NCBI GenBank assembly: GCA_007117945.1
Contig: SKTN01000242.1
Location: 1 to 7,635 of the forward strand
Direction of reading: 5' to 3'
Origin: Nitriliruptoraceae bacterium
GTDB lineage: Bacteria; Actinomycetota; Nitriliruptoria; Nitriliruptorales; Nitriliruptoraceae
DNA length: 7,635 bases
A program made the translations under genes and the position numbers. The notes below the pieces were generated by a model. That model did no database searches and had not been told where the DNA came from. It worked only from the letters and a program-made list of their open reading frames with translations. Each line of letters opens with the position of its first letter. Position 1 is the stretch's first letter. This document shows positions 1 through 5,999 of this stretch, piece by piece.

Positions 1-774
1 GTGCGGGTCGAGCAGGTCGCCTGGCTCAGACGCATCCGTGCTGCCCTCGACACCGACGGGTTCGTCCTCCACGCACAGCCGATCACCGACATCAGCACCG
101 GTCAGACCGTGCAGCATGAACTGCTGCTGCGCATGCGCGACCCCGACCAACCGGGCGAGCTGATCCGACCCGGGCGGTTCCTACCCGTTGCGGAGGAACT
201 GGGGCTCGCCCCGGCCATCGACCGGTGGGTCCTGGCCCGCGGCTTCGAGTTCGCTGCCCAGGGACATCCGGTCGAGATCAACCTGTCCGCGACCTCGCTG
301 GAGGATGCCCTGCTGCCGCAGGTCATCGAGCAGCTCCTCCACGACAGCGGCGCCCGACCGGGCGACGTGGTGCTCGAGATCACCGAGACCGCCCTCCTCG
401 AGCACGACGTCACCGCCCGCTACTTCACCGATCGGATCCGCGAGCTCGGTTGCGGCCTGGCGTTGGACGACTTCGGGACCGGGTACGGCGGCTTCACCTA
501 CCTGAAGCGCTACCCGCTGGACTTCCTCAAGATCGACATCGAGTTCATCCTGGACGCGACCTCCAGCACCGCGAGCCGGCACGTGATCTCCTCGGTCGTC
601 AGCCTCGCGCGGGCCTTCGGGTTGCAGACCATCGCCGAGGGTGTCGAGGACGAGGAGACCCTGCAGCTACTGGCGCGGCTCGGCGTGGACCTCGCACAGG
701 GCTACCTCTTCGGTCGACCTGCACCTGCCACCTCCGTCCTCACGCACACACCACCGGGAAGGCACCGCCCATGA
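1..774 (+). CDS. EAL-domain cyclic-di-GMP phosphodiesterase, 5' end outside window
   Basis: The visible 257 residues are one essentially complete EAL domain, which hydrolyses cyclic-di-GMP to linear pGpG in the cytoplasm. All the usual metal- and substrate-binding positions are present (numbering from base 1): E40 in the ELL version of the EAL signature, N94 in INLS, E126 in LEITE, D156-D157 in DDFGTG, K177 in LKID, E213 in AEGVE, and Q233 just before GYLFGRP. It is therefore predicted to be catalytically active, not a degenerate binding domain. The first codon is GTG, but no upstream sequence or ribosome site can be seen. The opening stretch (VAWLRRIRAAL) looks like the linker that usually joins an upstream GGDEF, PAS or GAF region to EAL, so I infer the gene starts left of the window. 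Its stop overlaps the next start as ATGA (771-774). Domain identity is certain; full architecture is unknown. Confidence 0.93.
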   Translation: MRVEQVAWLRRIRAALDTDGFVLHAQPITDISTGQTVQHELLLRMRDPDQPGELIRPGRFLPVAEELGLAPAIDRWVLARGFEFAAQGHPVEINLSATSLEDALLPQVIEQLLHDSGARPGDVVLEITETALLEHDVTARYFTDRIRELGCGLALDDFGTGYGGFTYLKRYPLDFLKIDIEFILDATSSTASRHVISSVVSLARAFGLQTIAEGVEDEETLQLLARLGVDLAQGYLFGRPAPATSVLTHTPPGRHRP

Positions 775-1259
775 CCGGAACCTTCGACGCGCCTCGACCC
801 CAGACCAAAGCGCAGGAGCAACTCGACCGCGATCAGGCGATCTCCGATCTCAGCCAGGCGGTCGCGGACCGTGAGCAGCAGTCGAGCGACTTCGAACAGG
901 ACCGCACCGATCGCCAGCGGCGTGAGCTCGAGGACACACGGACCGGCCCGTCGAGGGAGGAAGACGGGGCCCTGCCGACCCTCGTCGCCTCACAGGCCCG
1001 CAGGGACGTCCACCAGGAGGTCCTCGACGACGCCCAGGCTGCCCGGGACCGGGAGCAGACCACCCTCGACGACCAGCAGGACGAGCTCGACGGCAGGGCC
1101 ACCCCGCTCGACGTCGCCGAGCGGCGTTTCCGCGCGGCCGAGAACCGGGCCGCGGCTGCCGAGGCCCGCGCCCAGGCGGCACTGCGCCGAGCGCAGCTGA
1201 CCCGGGAGCGCGCCATCGCCACGGCACGGCTCGAGGACCTCCCCGAGGAGGATGAGTGA
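771..1259 (+). CDS. Hydrophilic heptad-repeat (coiled-coil-like) protein coupled to the EAL gene
   Basis: A 162-residue, highly charged protein of unknown function. ATG 771 is chosen because it overlaps the EAL stop (ATGA) and has GGGAAGG at 756-762, 8 bases upstream. There is no signal peptide, membrane segment or cysteine, so a cytoplasmic location is likely. Three blocks of exact 7-residue periodicity are visible. In residues 19-47, D recurs at 19/26/33/40/47 and Q at 22/29/36/43. In residues 79-107, D recurs at 79/86/93/100/107 and Q at 82/89/96/103. In residues 116-150, an Ala/Arg-rich block has R at 119/126/133/140/147. The blocks are out of phase and separated by acidic, Gly/Pro-containing linkers. 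Block 1 lacks a conventional hydrophobic core. From memory, similar D-x-D-Q heptad arrays occur next to GGDEF/GAF regions in actinobacterial signalling proteins, which fits the neighbouring EAL gene; the role here (scaffold, stalk or partner) is inference. Confidence 0.85.
   Translation: MTGTFDAPRPQTKAQEQLDRDQAISDLSQAVADREQQSSDFEQDRTDRQRRELEDTRTGPSREEDGALPTLVASQARRDVHQEVLDDAQAARDREQTTLDDQQDELDGRATPLDVAERRFRAAENRAAAAEARAQAALRRAQLTRERAIATARLEDLPEEDE
825..911 (+). repeat. Heptad block 1: D-x-x-Q-x-x-[S/A/T], four copies
   Basis: Four consecutive 21-base units encode residues 19-46 of the heptad protein, plus the D47 that would open a fifth. Aspartate is invariant at position 1, glutamine at position 4, and a small residue (S, A, S, T) sits at position 7. 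The repeat is at protein level; the DNA units have diverged, so the spacing is old or kept by selection and is not a fresh tandem duplication. Confidence 0.8.
1005..1091 (+). repeat. Heptad block 2: D-x-x-Q-x-x-[L/R], four copies
   Basis: Encodes residues 79-106 plus D107 with the same D...Q spacing as block 1, but position 7 is now L, R, L, L, giving a partly hydrophobic stripe more like a real coiled coil. It is offset from block 1 by 60 residues, which is not a multiple of seven, so the two blocks are separate helices or are broken by the intervening Gly/Pro-containing linker (about residues 56-78). Confidence 0.78.
1116..1220 (+). repeat. Heptad block 3: A-[E]-x-R-x-x-[A/L], five copies
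   Basis: Encodes residues 116-150. Arginine recurs every seventh residue (119, 126, 133, 140, 147), where glutamine stood in blocks 1 and 2. Alanine begins the first four units, and glutamate is second in the first three. The block is Ala/Arg-rich and basic, contrasting with the acidic first two blocks, so an antiparallel or intermolecular acidic-basic pairing is possible (inference). Confidence 0.7.
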
Positions 1260-1371
1260 GCACCTCCCTCGGCGCGATCGGCCGTCGTGCGGCGCTCGAC
1301 CACTCCCTGCGCCGGTGTGCCACAGGGTACTGATGGCCTGACAGCAGGGGCCGTTCTCCCTGGTGTGTCCG

Positions 1372-1398
1372 CGTTGGCACCGAAATACCGTTCCAACG
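1372..1398. promoter_or_regulatory. Inverted repeat CGTTGG-N15-CCAACG, possible operator
   Basis: Perfect 6-base arms (1372-1377 and 1393-1398) flank a 15-base spacer that contains the only clearly A/T-richer patch of the gap (around GAAATA). It lies about 87 bases before the transporter ATG, where a repressor or activator site would be expected. Arms of this length can occur by chance in GC-rich DNA, so the operator reading is tentative. Confidence 0.3.
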
Positions 1399-1424
1399 TC
1401 CGCTGGAGCGCGCTCTGACGGGTT

Positions 1425-1449
1425 CGTCGGACGCCACCGACGTCCGATG
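1425..1449. promoter_or_regulatory. Stem-loop upstream of the transporter gene
   Basis: TCGGACG (1427-1433) and CGTCCGA (1441-1447) pair perfectly around a 7-base loop. The stem extends by one G-T wobble and one C-G pair to 1425-1449. It ends 36 bases before ATG 1486, so it would lie in the 5' leader if transcription starts upstream. It has no T-run, so it is not a standard terminator. It could be a dyad operator, an mRNA leader hairpin or a chance structure. Confidence 0.35.
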
Positions 1450-1485
1450 GTGCCCCGCTGCACCGCCCCCTGGAGCGACCGCGCG

Positions 1486-2862
1486 ATGACGAGCACGCAG
1501 GGCACGCCCACGCCACGACGATCCGCATCCGGACGTGTGCCCCGCCGCGGCTACGTGGTGCTGCTGGCCGGCCTGCTGTCCAACTTCAGCGTCGGCATCC
1601 TCTACACGTGGAGCAACATCCGCGACGCCCTCGAAGGCTACGAGGAGTGGGCCGTCTCGCAGCTGACGATCCCCTTCTCCGTCGGCGGGCTGACCTTCGC
1701 GCTGCTGCTGATCGTGGCCGGTTCCCTCCAGGACCGGTACGGACCCCGGCCCGTCATGATCGCCGGGATTTTGATGGTCGGCGGTGGGACCATCCTCAGC
1801 GGCCTGGTGACGCGGGCCCCGGGGTTGTTCTTCATCACCTTCGGTGTGGTGGTCGGCGCCGGGCTCGCCTTCGTGTACGCCTGCCCCAGACCGGCGGCGA
1901 TGAAGTGGTTCGACCCCTCCCGCAAGGGGATGATCAACGGCCTGGTCGTCACCGGGTTCGGGCTTGGCGCGCTGTGGCTCGGACCCACGCAGCTACTGCT
2001 GCTCAACACCTTCGGCTACTCCCTCGAACGCACCCTGGTGACCCTCGGGCTGCTCATCCTCGCCATCGGCCTGCCCTGCGCCGCGGTGATGGTCGACCCG
2101 CCCGCTGGCTACGTGCCGCCGGCACCGGCCCGCGACGCCGGCAAGCCTGAGCGTGAGACCCACCGTCACGCACCGAGCGTGGCGCTCGGCACCGCGGTAC
2201 GCACCCGGCAGGCCTGGATGCTGCTGGGCATCTACGCCCTCTTCTGCTCCGCCGGCGCGATGGTCATCGGCAGCGTGGGTTCGATCCTCAGCACCCAGAC
2301 CCGCGGCGGGCTCGACGGCGCGATGGGGCCCACCCTGCTGGTCCTCCTCCCCCTCGCCGTGCCGATCCTGTCGGTCACCAACGCCATGGGTCGCAGCGGC
2401 GGCGGTATCGGCTCCGACTACCTCGGCCGCAAGCGCACCTATGTGGTCATGCACGTGGTACTGCTCGCCAACATGTTCCTGCTGCAGTTCTGGACGACCC
2501 CGGGGACGATCCTGATGGGGGCCCTGATCGCCGGCGCCTGCTACGGGGCTGCGCTGGCCGTGACCCCCTCGATCGTGGCGGACTACTTCGGCCTGAAGGC
2601 CTACGGCGCCAACTACGGCTTCGTGTTCTTCGGGTGGGGTATCTCCCTGCTGCTGGGCCCCCAGATCGGCTCCAGCGTGCTGGCGGCCACCGGCAGCTAC
2701 ATCGGTGCGTACTACGCCGCGATCGGCCTGCTGTCCCTGTCCCTGCTGCTGGTGTTCCTGCTGCGCCAGCCACGCTTCACCGCCGACCAGGTCCTGGATG
2801 GTCCGGTGCCGCTGCCGGTCGCGGTGGCCGTCGCACCCGCACCCGCCGAGGCTGCCGCGTAG
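1486..2862 (+). CDS. OFA-family major facilitator (MFS) transporter
   Basis: A 458-residue, 12-helix inner-membrane carrier, normal length for MFS. OFA (oxalate:formate antiporter) features are clear. Helix 1 is followed by GILYTWSNI (37-45). The helix 2-3 loop reads GSLQDRYGPRP (79-89). Helix 4-5 has YACP...MKWF...RKG (131-148) followed by GLVVTGFGLGALW. The second half repeats the loop motif as GRSGGGIGSDYLGRK (302-316). A hydrophilic centre (about 203-240) separates the two six-helix halves, and the tail is Ala/Pro/Val-rich. ATG 1486 is chosen over GTG 1363 and ATG 1447 because GGAG lies at 1472-1475 and the protein then begins with a short basic tail before helix 1. The probable helix 11 (373-396) has no charged residue, so the lysine that OxlT uses for oxalate appears absent; the substrate is probably another small carboxylate but cannot be named. 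Confidence 0.9.
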   Translation: MTSTQGTPTPRRSASGRVPRRGYVVLLAGLLSNFSVGILYTWSNIRDALEGYEEWAVSQLTIPFSVGGLTFALLLIVAGSLQDRYGPRPVMIAGILMVGGGTILSGLVTRAPGLFFITFGVVVGAGLAFVYACPRPAAMKWFDPSRKGMINGLVVTGFGLGALWLGPTQLLLLNTFGYSLERTLVTLGLLILAIGLPCAAVMVDPPAGYVPPAPARDAGKPERETHRHAPSVALGTAVRTRQAWMLLGIYALFCSAGAMVIGSVGSILSTQTRGGLDGAMGPTLLVLLPLAVPILSVTNAMGRSGGGIGSDYLGRKRTYVVMHVVLLANMFLLQFWTTPGTILMGALIAGACYGAALAVTPSIVADYFGLKAYGANYGFVFFGWGISLLLGPQIGSSVLAATGSYIGAYYAAIGLLSLSLLLVFLLRQPRFTADQVLDGPVPLPVAVAVAPAPAEAAA

Positions 2863-2894
2863 TCGTCCGCGTGTCCCTGGCCACGGCGCGCACC

Positions 2895-2900
2895 TAGCAT
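2895..2900 (+). promoter_or_regulatory. Possible -10 element TAGCAT for the oxidoreductase
   Basis: TAGCAT matches the TAnnnT pattern of sigma-70-like -10 boxes and lies in the 67-base gap, 29 bases before GTG 2930. No good -35 hexamer is seen 16-18 bases upstream. It would let the oxidoreductase be transcribed separately from the transporter, but the match is short and weak. Confidence 0.25.
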
Positions 2901-2929
2901 CTCTGCACCGGCCGAGCGGGGGGGCGCAG

Positions 2930-3889
2930 GTGCGTGCAGCGGTGGTGGAGCAGCTTGACGGACCGTCGGCGATCCGTGTGCAGGACCACCCTGCGCCCAC
3001 GGGCGAAGGGGTCCGTGTCGCGGTAGCGGCCGCGGGGGTGACCTTCCCCGACGCCCTGCTGACCCGGGGGCTGTACCAGCTGCGCCCCGAGCCGCCCTTC
3101 GTGCCCGGTTCGGAGGTCAGCGGGGTGGTCACCGACGCGCCTGAGGGGTCCGGCCTCCTGCCCGGCCAGCGGGTCGCCGCTTTCCCGGGCCTCGGGGGGT
3201 TCGCGGAGACCGTGCTCGTGCCACCCCACCTGGTGTTCCCCCTGCCCGACCAGGTGGACATCGAGGTGGCCGCCGGGCTGCCCATGAACCTGCTCACGGT
3301 GCACTTCGCGCTGCTGGACCGGGGCCGGCTGCAGGCCGGTGAGCGGGTGCTGATACACGGCGCTGCCGGCGGCATCGGCGTCGCTGCGATCCAGCTCGCC
3401 GCGGCCCGCAACGCCCAGGTCATCGCCGTCACCTCGACCACCGACAAAGCCGAGGTTGCGCGTGCCGCGGGGGCCCACCACGTCGTGGACGTCGATGGCT
3501 TCCGCGACGCCGTCCACGACCTCACCGGTGGCGAGGGGGTGGACGTGGTGCTCGATCCCGTGGGTGGGGACCGCGTCACCGACTCCCTGCGCTGTCTGCG
3601 TCGCCGCGGCCGGCTGCTGATCGTCGGCTTCACCGCCGGCTCGATCCCGCAGATCAAGGTCAACCGCCTGCTGCTCAACAACCTCGACGTCATCGGGGTC
3701 GGCTGGGGCGCGTACTGGCTCGCGGAACCCGGCTACCCCGCCGAGCAGTGGGCCGACCTCCTGCCCGATCTGCGTGCCGGGCGCCTCCTCCCACCGATCG
3801 GCGCCCGCTACCCCCTGGAGGAGGCCGCGGAGGCGGTCGCCTCCCTGGAGGAGCGCCGAGCCCTGGGCAAGGTCCTGCTGGTGCCGTGA
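2930..3889 (+). CDS. Zinc-independent NADPH:quinone oxidoreductase-like (MDR superfamily) enzyme
   Basis: A 319-residue medium-chain dehydrogenase/reductase of the quinone oxidoreductase (zeta-crystallin) type. It is expected to transfer hydride from NADPH to a quinone or an activated alkene in the cytoplasm. The N-terminal GroES-like domain (about 1-120) carries PFVPGSEVSG (56-65) and G-FAETVLVP. The Rossmann domain has the nucleotide loop HGAAGGIGVAAIQLA (143-157), followed by VIAVTST (164-170) and DVVLDPVGGD (205-214). The zinc-binding cysteine/histidine sets of alcohol dehydrogenases are missing; the only cysteine is C222. GTG 2930 is chosen because a G-rich ribosome site (AGCGGGGGGG) lies just upstream and the protein then starts with the family's usual first strand (RAAVVE). 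It follows the transporter by 67 bases on the same strand, so co-transcription is possible but not shown. The true acceptor substrate cannot be told from sequence. Confidence 0.92.
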   Translation: MRAAVVEQLDGPSAIRVQDHPAPTGEGVRVAVAAAGVTFPDALLTRGLYQLRPEPPFVPGSEVSGVVTDAPEGSGLLPGQRVAAFPGLGGFAETVLVPPHLVFPLPDQVDIEVAAGLPMNLLTVHFALLDRGRLQAGERVLIHGAAGGIGVAAIQLAAARNAQVIAVTSTTDKAEVARAAGAHHVVDVDGFRDAVHDLTGGEGVDVVLDPVGGDRVTDSLRCLRRRGRLLIVGFTAGSIPQIKVNRLLLNNLDVIGVGWGAYWLAEPGYPAEQWADLLPDLRAGRLLPPIGARYPLEEAAEAVASLEERRALGKVLLVP

Positions 3890-3914
3890 TCCCTCGCCAG
3901 GTGCTGATCGCAAC
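3890..3914. other. Convergent intergenic gap, no visible terminator
   Basis: Only 25 bases separate the stop of the oxidoreductase from the stop of the glycosidase on the opposite strand. I see no hairpin with a T-run for either direction. The transcripts probably end by a factor-dependent route or overlap at their 3' ends (inference). Confidence 0.6.
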
Positions 3915-5999
3915 TCAGGGCCGGCCGGTGATCACCTCGAGATCCTCGGCTCCCGCCACCTTGATGGCCCCGGCCTTGTCGACCGCGACCTCCAGCGTGC
4001 GTGGACCGACGCGGAGACCACGCACGACCAGACCAGCTGCACCGACGGCTGGAGACAGCCGGATCACACCCGCGGGGACGTCCGGCTCGAAACCGAGGAC
4101 GGCCCGGGCCAGCAGCAACGGGACCGCGGCGCTCCAGGCCTGCGGGCTACACGCCACGGGGTAGGGCACGGGCTCGGGGAGGTCTCCACGCCCGATACCG
4201 CCGAGCAGCTCCGGAAGCCGGTAGTCGAACCGCTCGGTGAGATCGAGCAGTTCGGCGATCAGACGGACGAGACCGTCCTGGGCACCGACCCGTGCCAGTC
4301 CGTGCGCCACGATCGCGCTGTCGTGGGGCCAGATGGCACCCCGGTGGTAGGTGAGCGGTGCGTAGGCGCGCTCGCCAGCACCAAGGGTGCGGATGCCCCA
4401 ACTGTCGAACAGGTCGGGCGCGGTGATGCGTGCGGCGACCCGTGCGGCATGCTCATCATCGAGGACTCCGGTCCACAGCGCGTGGCCCATGTTGGAGGAC
4501 GCCACGCGCAGGGGCCGCTTCTCCCGGTCGAGGCCCATCACGAGCCCGTCGAGCTCATCGTCCCAGTAGGCAGCGAGGAACGCCGCCCGCAGGTCGCTCG
4601 CCCGCTCGGCGAGCTCGGTCGCGGCCGCCGGGTCGCCGTGGTGGCGTTCGAGCTCCGCCAGTCCTTCCAGGGCGCCGTAGAGATAGGCCTGGACCTCGAC
4701 CAGCGCGATCGGTGGCACAGCGAAGCTGCCATCGGCGTGGACCATCGAGTCCCCGGAGTCCTTCCAGCCCTGGTTCTCGATCCCGCGCCCGTCGGCGACG
4801 GCCTCGACGAAGCCGTCACCATCCACGTCGCCGTGTTCGATGCACCAGGTCACGGCCGCGCGGGCGGCGGGGAGCAGCGCGGCCACCCGGTCCGGGTTCG
4901 CTCCCCACCGCGCCGCCTCGGCGAGCACCCACACGAACAGCGGGGTGGCGTCGGTGGTCCCGTAGTAGGCCTCTCCCGGCTCGAGCCCGAACACCCCCTG
5001 GGAGCCGGTGCGGAGCTCGTGGAGGATCCGGCCGGGTTGCTCCAGGGACCGCGTGTCATGGCGTCGGCCCTGCCGTCGAGCAAGCGCTTCCAGGGTGTCG
5101 AGAACCGGGTCTGTCCCCAGGGGGAGCGCGGCGTAGGCGGTGAGCAGCGCGTCGCGGCCGAACAGCGCCATGAACCATGGTGCACCAGCGGCGGTGTAGC
5201 GCTCATCCCCCATCTGGACCCGCAGGGCAGCCAGATCATCCACCGCACCTCGAACCGCCCGGGACCACCTGTGGTCGTCCGTGACGACCTCCAGGCTCGC
5301 CCGCGACGCCATCTCCGTGACGGGCATCCGATCGCCGGCGAGCTCCGCCGGGGTGAAGGTCAGGGTCAGCTCCCACACCTCGCCCACCGCCGGATCGAGC
5401 TGCCACCGCAGGCCGCCGTCGGGCAGCACGTCGGGCGCAGGGCCGTCCACCTCCAGCCACAGCACGACCTGGCCGCGCTCAACCAGGCGAGTCGGCCCCG
5501 GCCTCGATGCCCCCCCATCGGCGACCGCGCTGAAGGTGCGCTCGTCAACGGGCGTGAGCGGGTGGCCTGGTCCGGTGACGTGCCCACCCTTGACGTCGAA
5601 CATCCCCGCCAGGTCCGTGCCCAGCTCGATCACCAGCTCCATCGCGGGGCCATCGACGAGCCGGTGCACGCTGTAGCGATCCGTCATCACCCCCTCGACG
5701 GTGCGATGGCGGAGCAGGACCCCCCGTGCGTCGCCGTGCGCGTTGAAGGAGGTCGCCAGGGCGGTGTCCAACTCGCTCGCGCTGCGTCGTGCCGATCGCA
5801 GCACGTTGGGTTCCACCCCATCCATGGTCAGGCGGTACCGCGACAACCGCCGCTGGTCGGCGTGATAGACCCCGTGGAAGGTCCCCTCCTCGAAGGCCCC
5901 TGAGGGGGCGCTCGACACCACGGTTCCGGCCCCGACCAGCGCGATCGGCGTGGCCGAGGGCACCCGGTGGCTCGATCCGTCGGTCCGAACCGTCGTCAC
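3915..5999 (-). CDS. Amylo-alpha-1,6-glucosidase / glycogen-debranching-like glycoside hydrolase
   Basis: A 694-residue cytoplasmic glycosidase with no signal peptide. An N-terminal beta-rich domain (about 35-220; GDE_N_bis type, with EGTFHGVYHADQRRLSRY at 38-55) precedes an (alpha/alpha)6-barrel domain (about 240-640). Barrel signatures are PWFMALFGRDALLTAY (274-289), NQGWKDSGDSM (409-419), YHRGAIWPHDSAIVAHGL (551-568), RLPELLGG (594-601) and YPVACSPQAWSAA (613-625). D414 and E597 are the most likely catalytic acid/base candidates, by analogy with GH63-like enzymes. GTG 5999 is chosen because it overlaps the permease stop as GTGA (5996-5999) and GGGGGT (6006-6011) precedes it by 6 bases; the next in-frame methionine is residue 59. 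Being last in a sugar-uptake operon suggests it cleaves the imported oligosaccharide and is not the housekeeping glycogen debrancher (GlgX, GH13). The exact linkage is unknown. Confidence 0.9.
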   Translation of the reverse strand: MTTVRTDGSSHRVPSATPIALVGAGTVVSSAPSGAFEEGTFHGVYHADQRRLSRYRLTMDGVEPNVLRSARRSASELDTALATSFNAHGDARGVLLRHRTVEGVMTDRYSVHRLVDGPAMELVIELGTDLAGMFDVKGGHVTGPGHPLTPVDERTFSAVADGGASRPGPTRLVERGQVVLWLEVDGPAPDVLPDGGLRWQLDPAVGEVWELTLTFTPAELAGDRMPVTEMASRASLEVVTDDHRWSRAVRGAVDDLAALRVQMGDERYTAAGAPWFMALFGRDALLTAYAALPLGTDPVLDTLEALARRQGRRHDTRSLEQPGRILHELRTGSQGVFGLEPGEAYYGTTDATPLFVWVLAEAARWGANPDRVAALLPAARAAVTWCIEHGDVDGDGFVEAVADGRGIENQGWKDSGDSMVHADGSFAVPPIALVEVQAYLYGALEGLAELERHHGDPAAATELAERASDLRAAFLAAYWDDELDGLVMGLDREKRPLRVASSNMGHALWTGVLDDEHAARVAARITAPDLFDSWGIRTLGAGERAYAPLTYHRGAIWPHDSAIVAHGLARVGAQDGLVRLIAELLDLTERFDYRLPELLGGIGRGDLPEPVPYPVACSPQAWSAAVPLLLARAVLGFEPDVPAGVIRLSPAVGAAGLVVRGLRVGPRTLEVAVDKAGAIKVAGAEDLEVITGRP

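Larger units (their letters stand above)
1260..1485 (+). other. 226-base non-coding gap between the heptad gene and the transporter
   Basis: I see no convincing gene here on either strand. The frame of the downstream transporter stays open upstream to GTG 1363 and passes an in-frame ATG at 1447, but neither has a good ribosome site and the added residues do not resemble a transporter N-terminus. I find no strong hairpin followed by a T-run. The gap holds two inverted repeats, listed separately, and probably the promoter of the transporter; no confident -35/-10 pair was found. Confidence 0.6.

Noticed and set aside
225..770. Upstream extension of the heptad-protein frame into the EAL gene.
   Set aside because: The extension is an out-of-frame, Arg/Pro-rich reading of the EAL coding sequence. 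The start at 771 has a ribosome site and ATGA coupling.
1345..1362. Possible hairpin CAGGG...CCCTG as a terminator after the heptad gene.
   Set aside because: Only five pairs with an 8-base loop, no T-run, and 85 bases past the stop; too weak.
1363..1485. Longer N-terminus for the transporter starting at GTG 1363 or ATG 1447.
   Set aside because: No good ribosome site precedes either start, and the added residues are not transporter-like. The region also contains both inverted repeats.
1993..3693. A 566-residue open frame on the - strand across the transporter and oxidoreductase genes.
   Set aside because: Low-complexity Ser/Arg/Gly-rich translation crossing two well-supported + strand genes; a codon-bias shadow.
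3921..3936. CCGGCCGG followed by the palindrome GGTGATCACC as a bidirectional terminator.
   Set aside because: It lies inside the last codons of the glycosidase gene, is short and has no T-run; self-complementary 8-10-mers are common at this G+C.
3774..5903. A 709-residue open frame on the + strand opposite the glycosidase gene.
   Set aside because: Its translation has no domain and is biased toward Arg, Gly, Val and His, as expected for the mirror of a GC-rich gene. The - strand frame has complete enzyme motifs.
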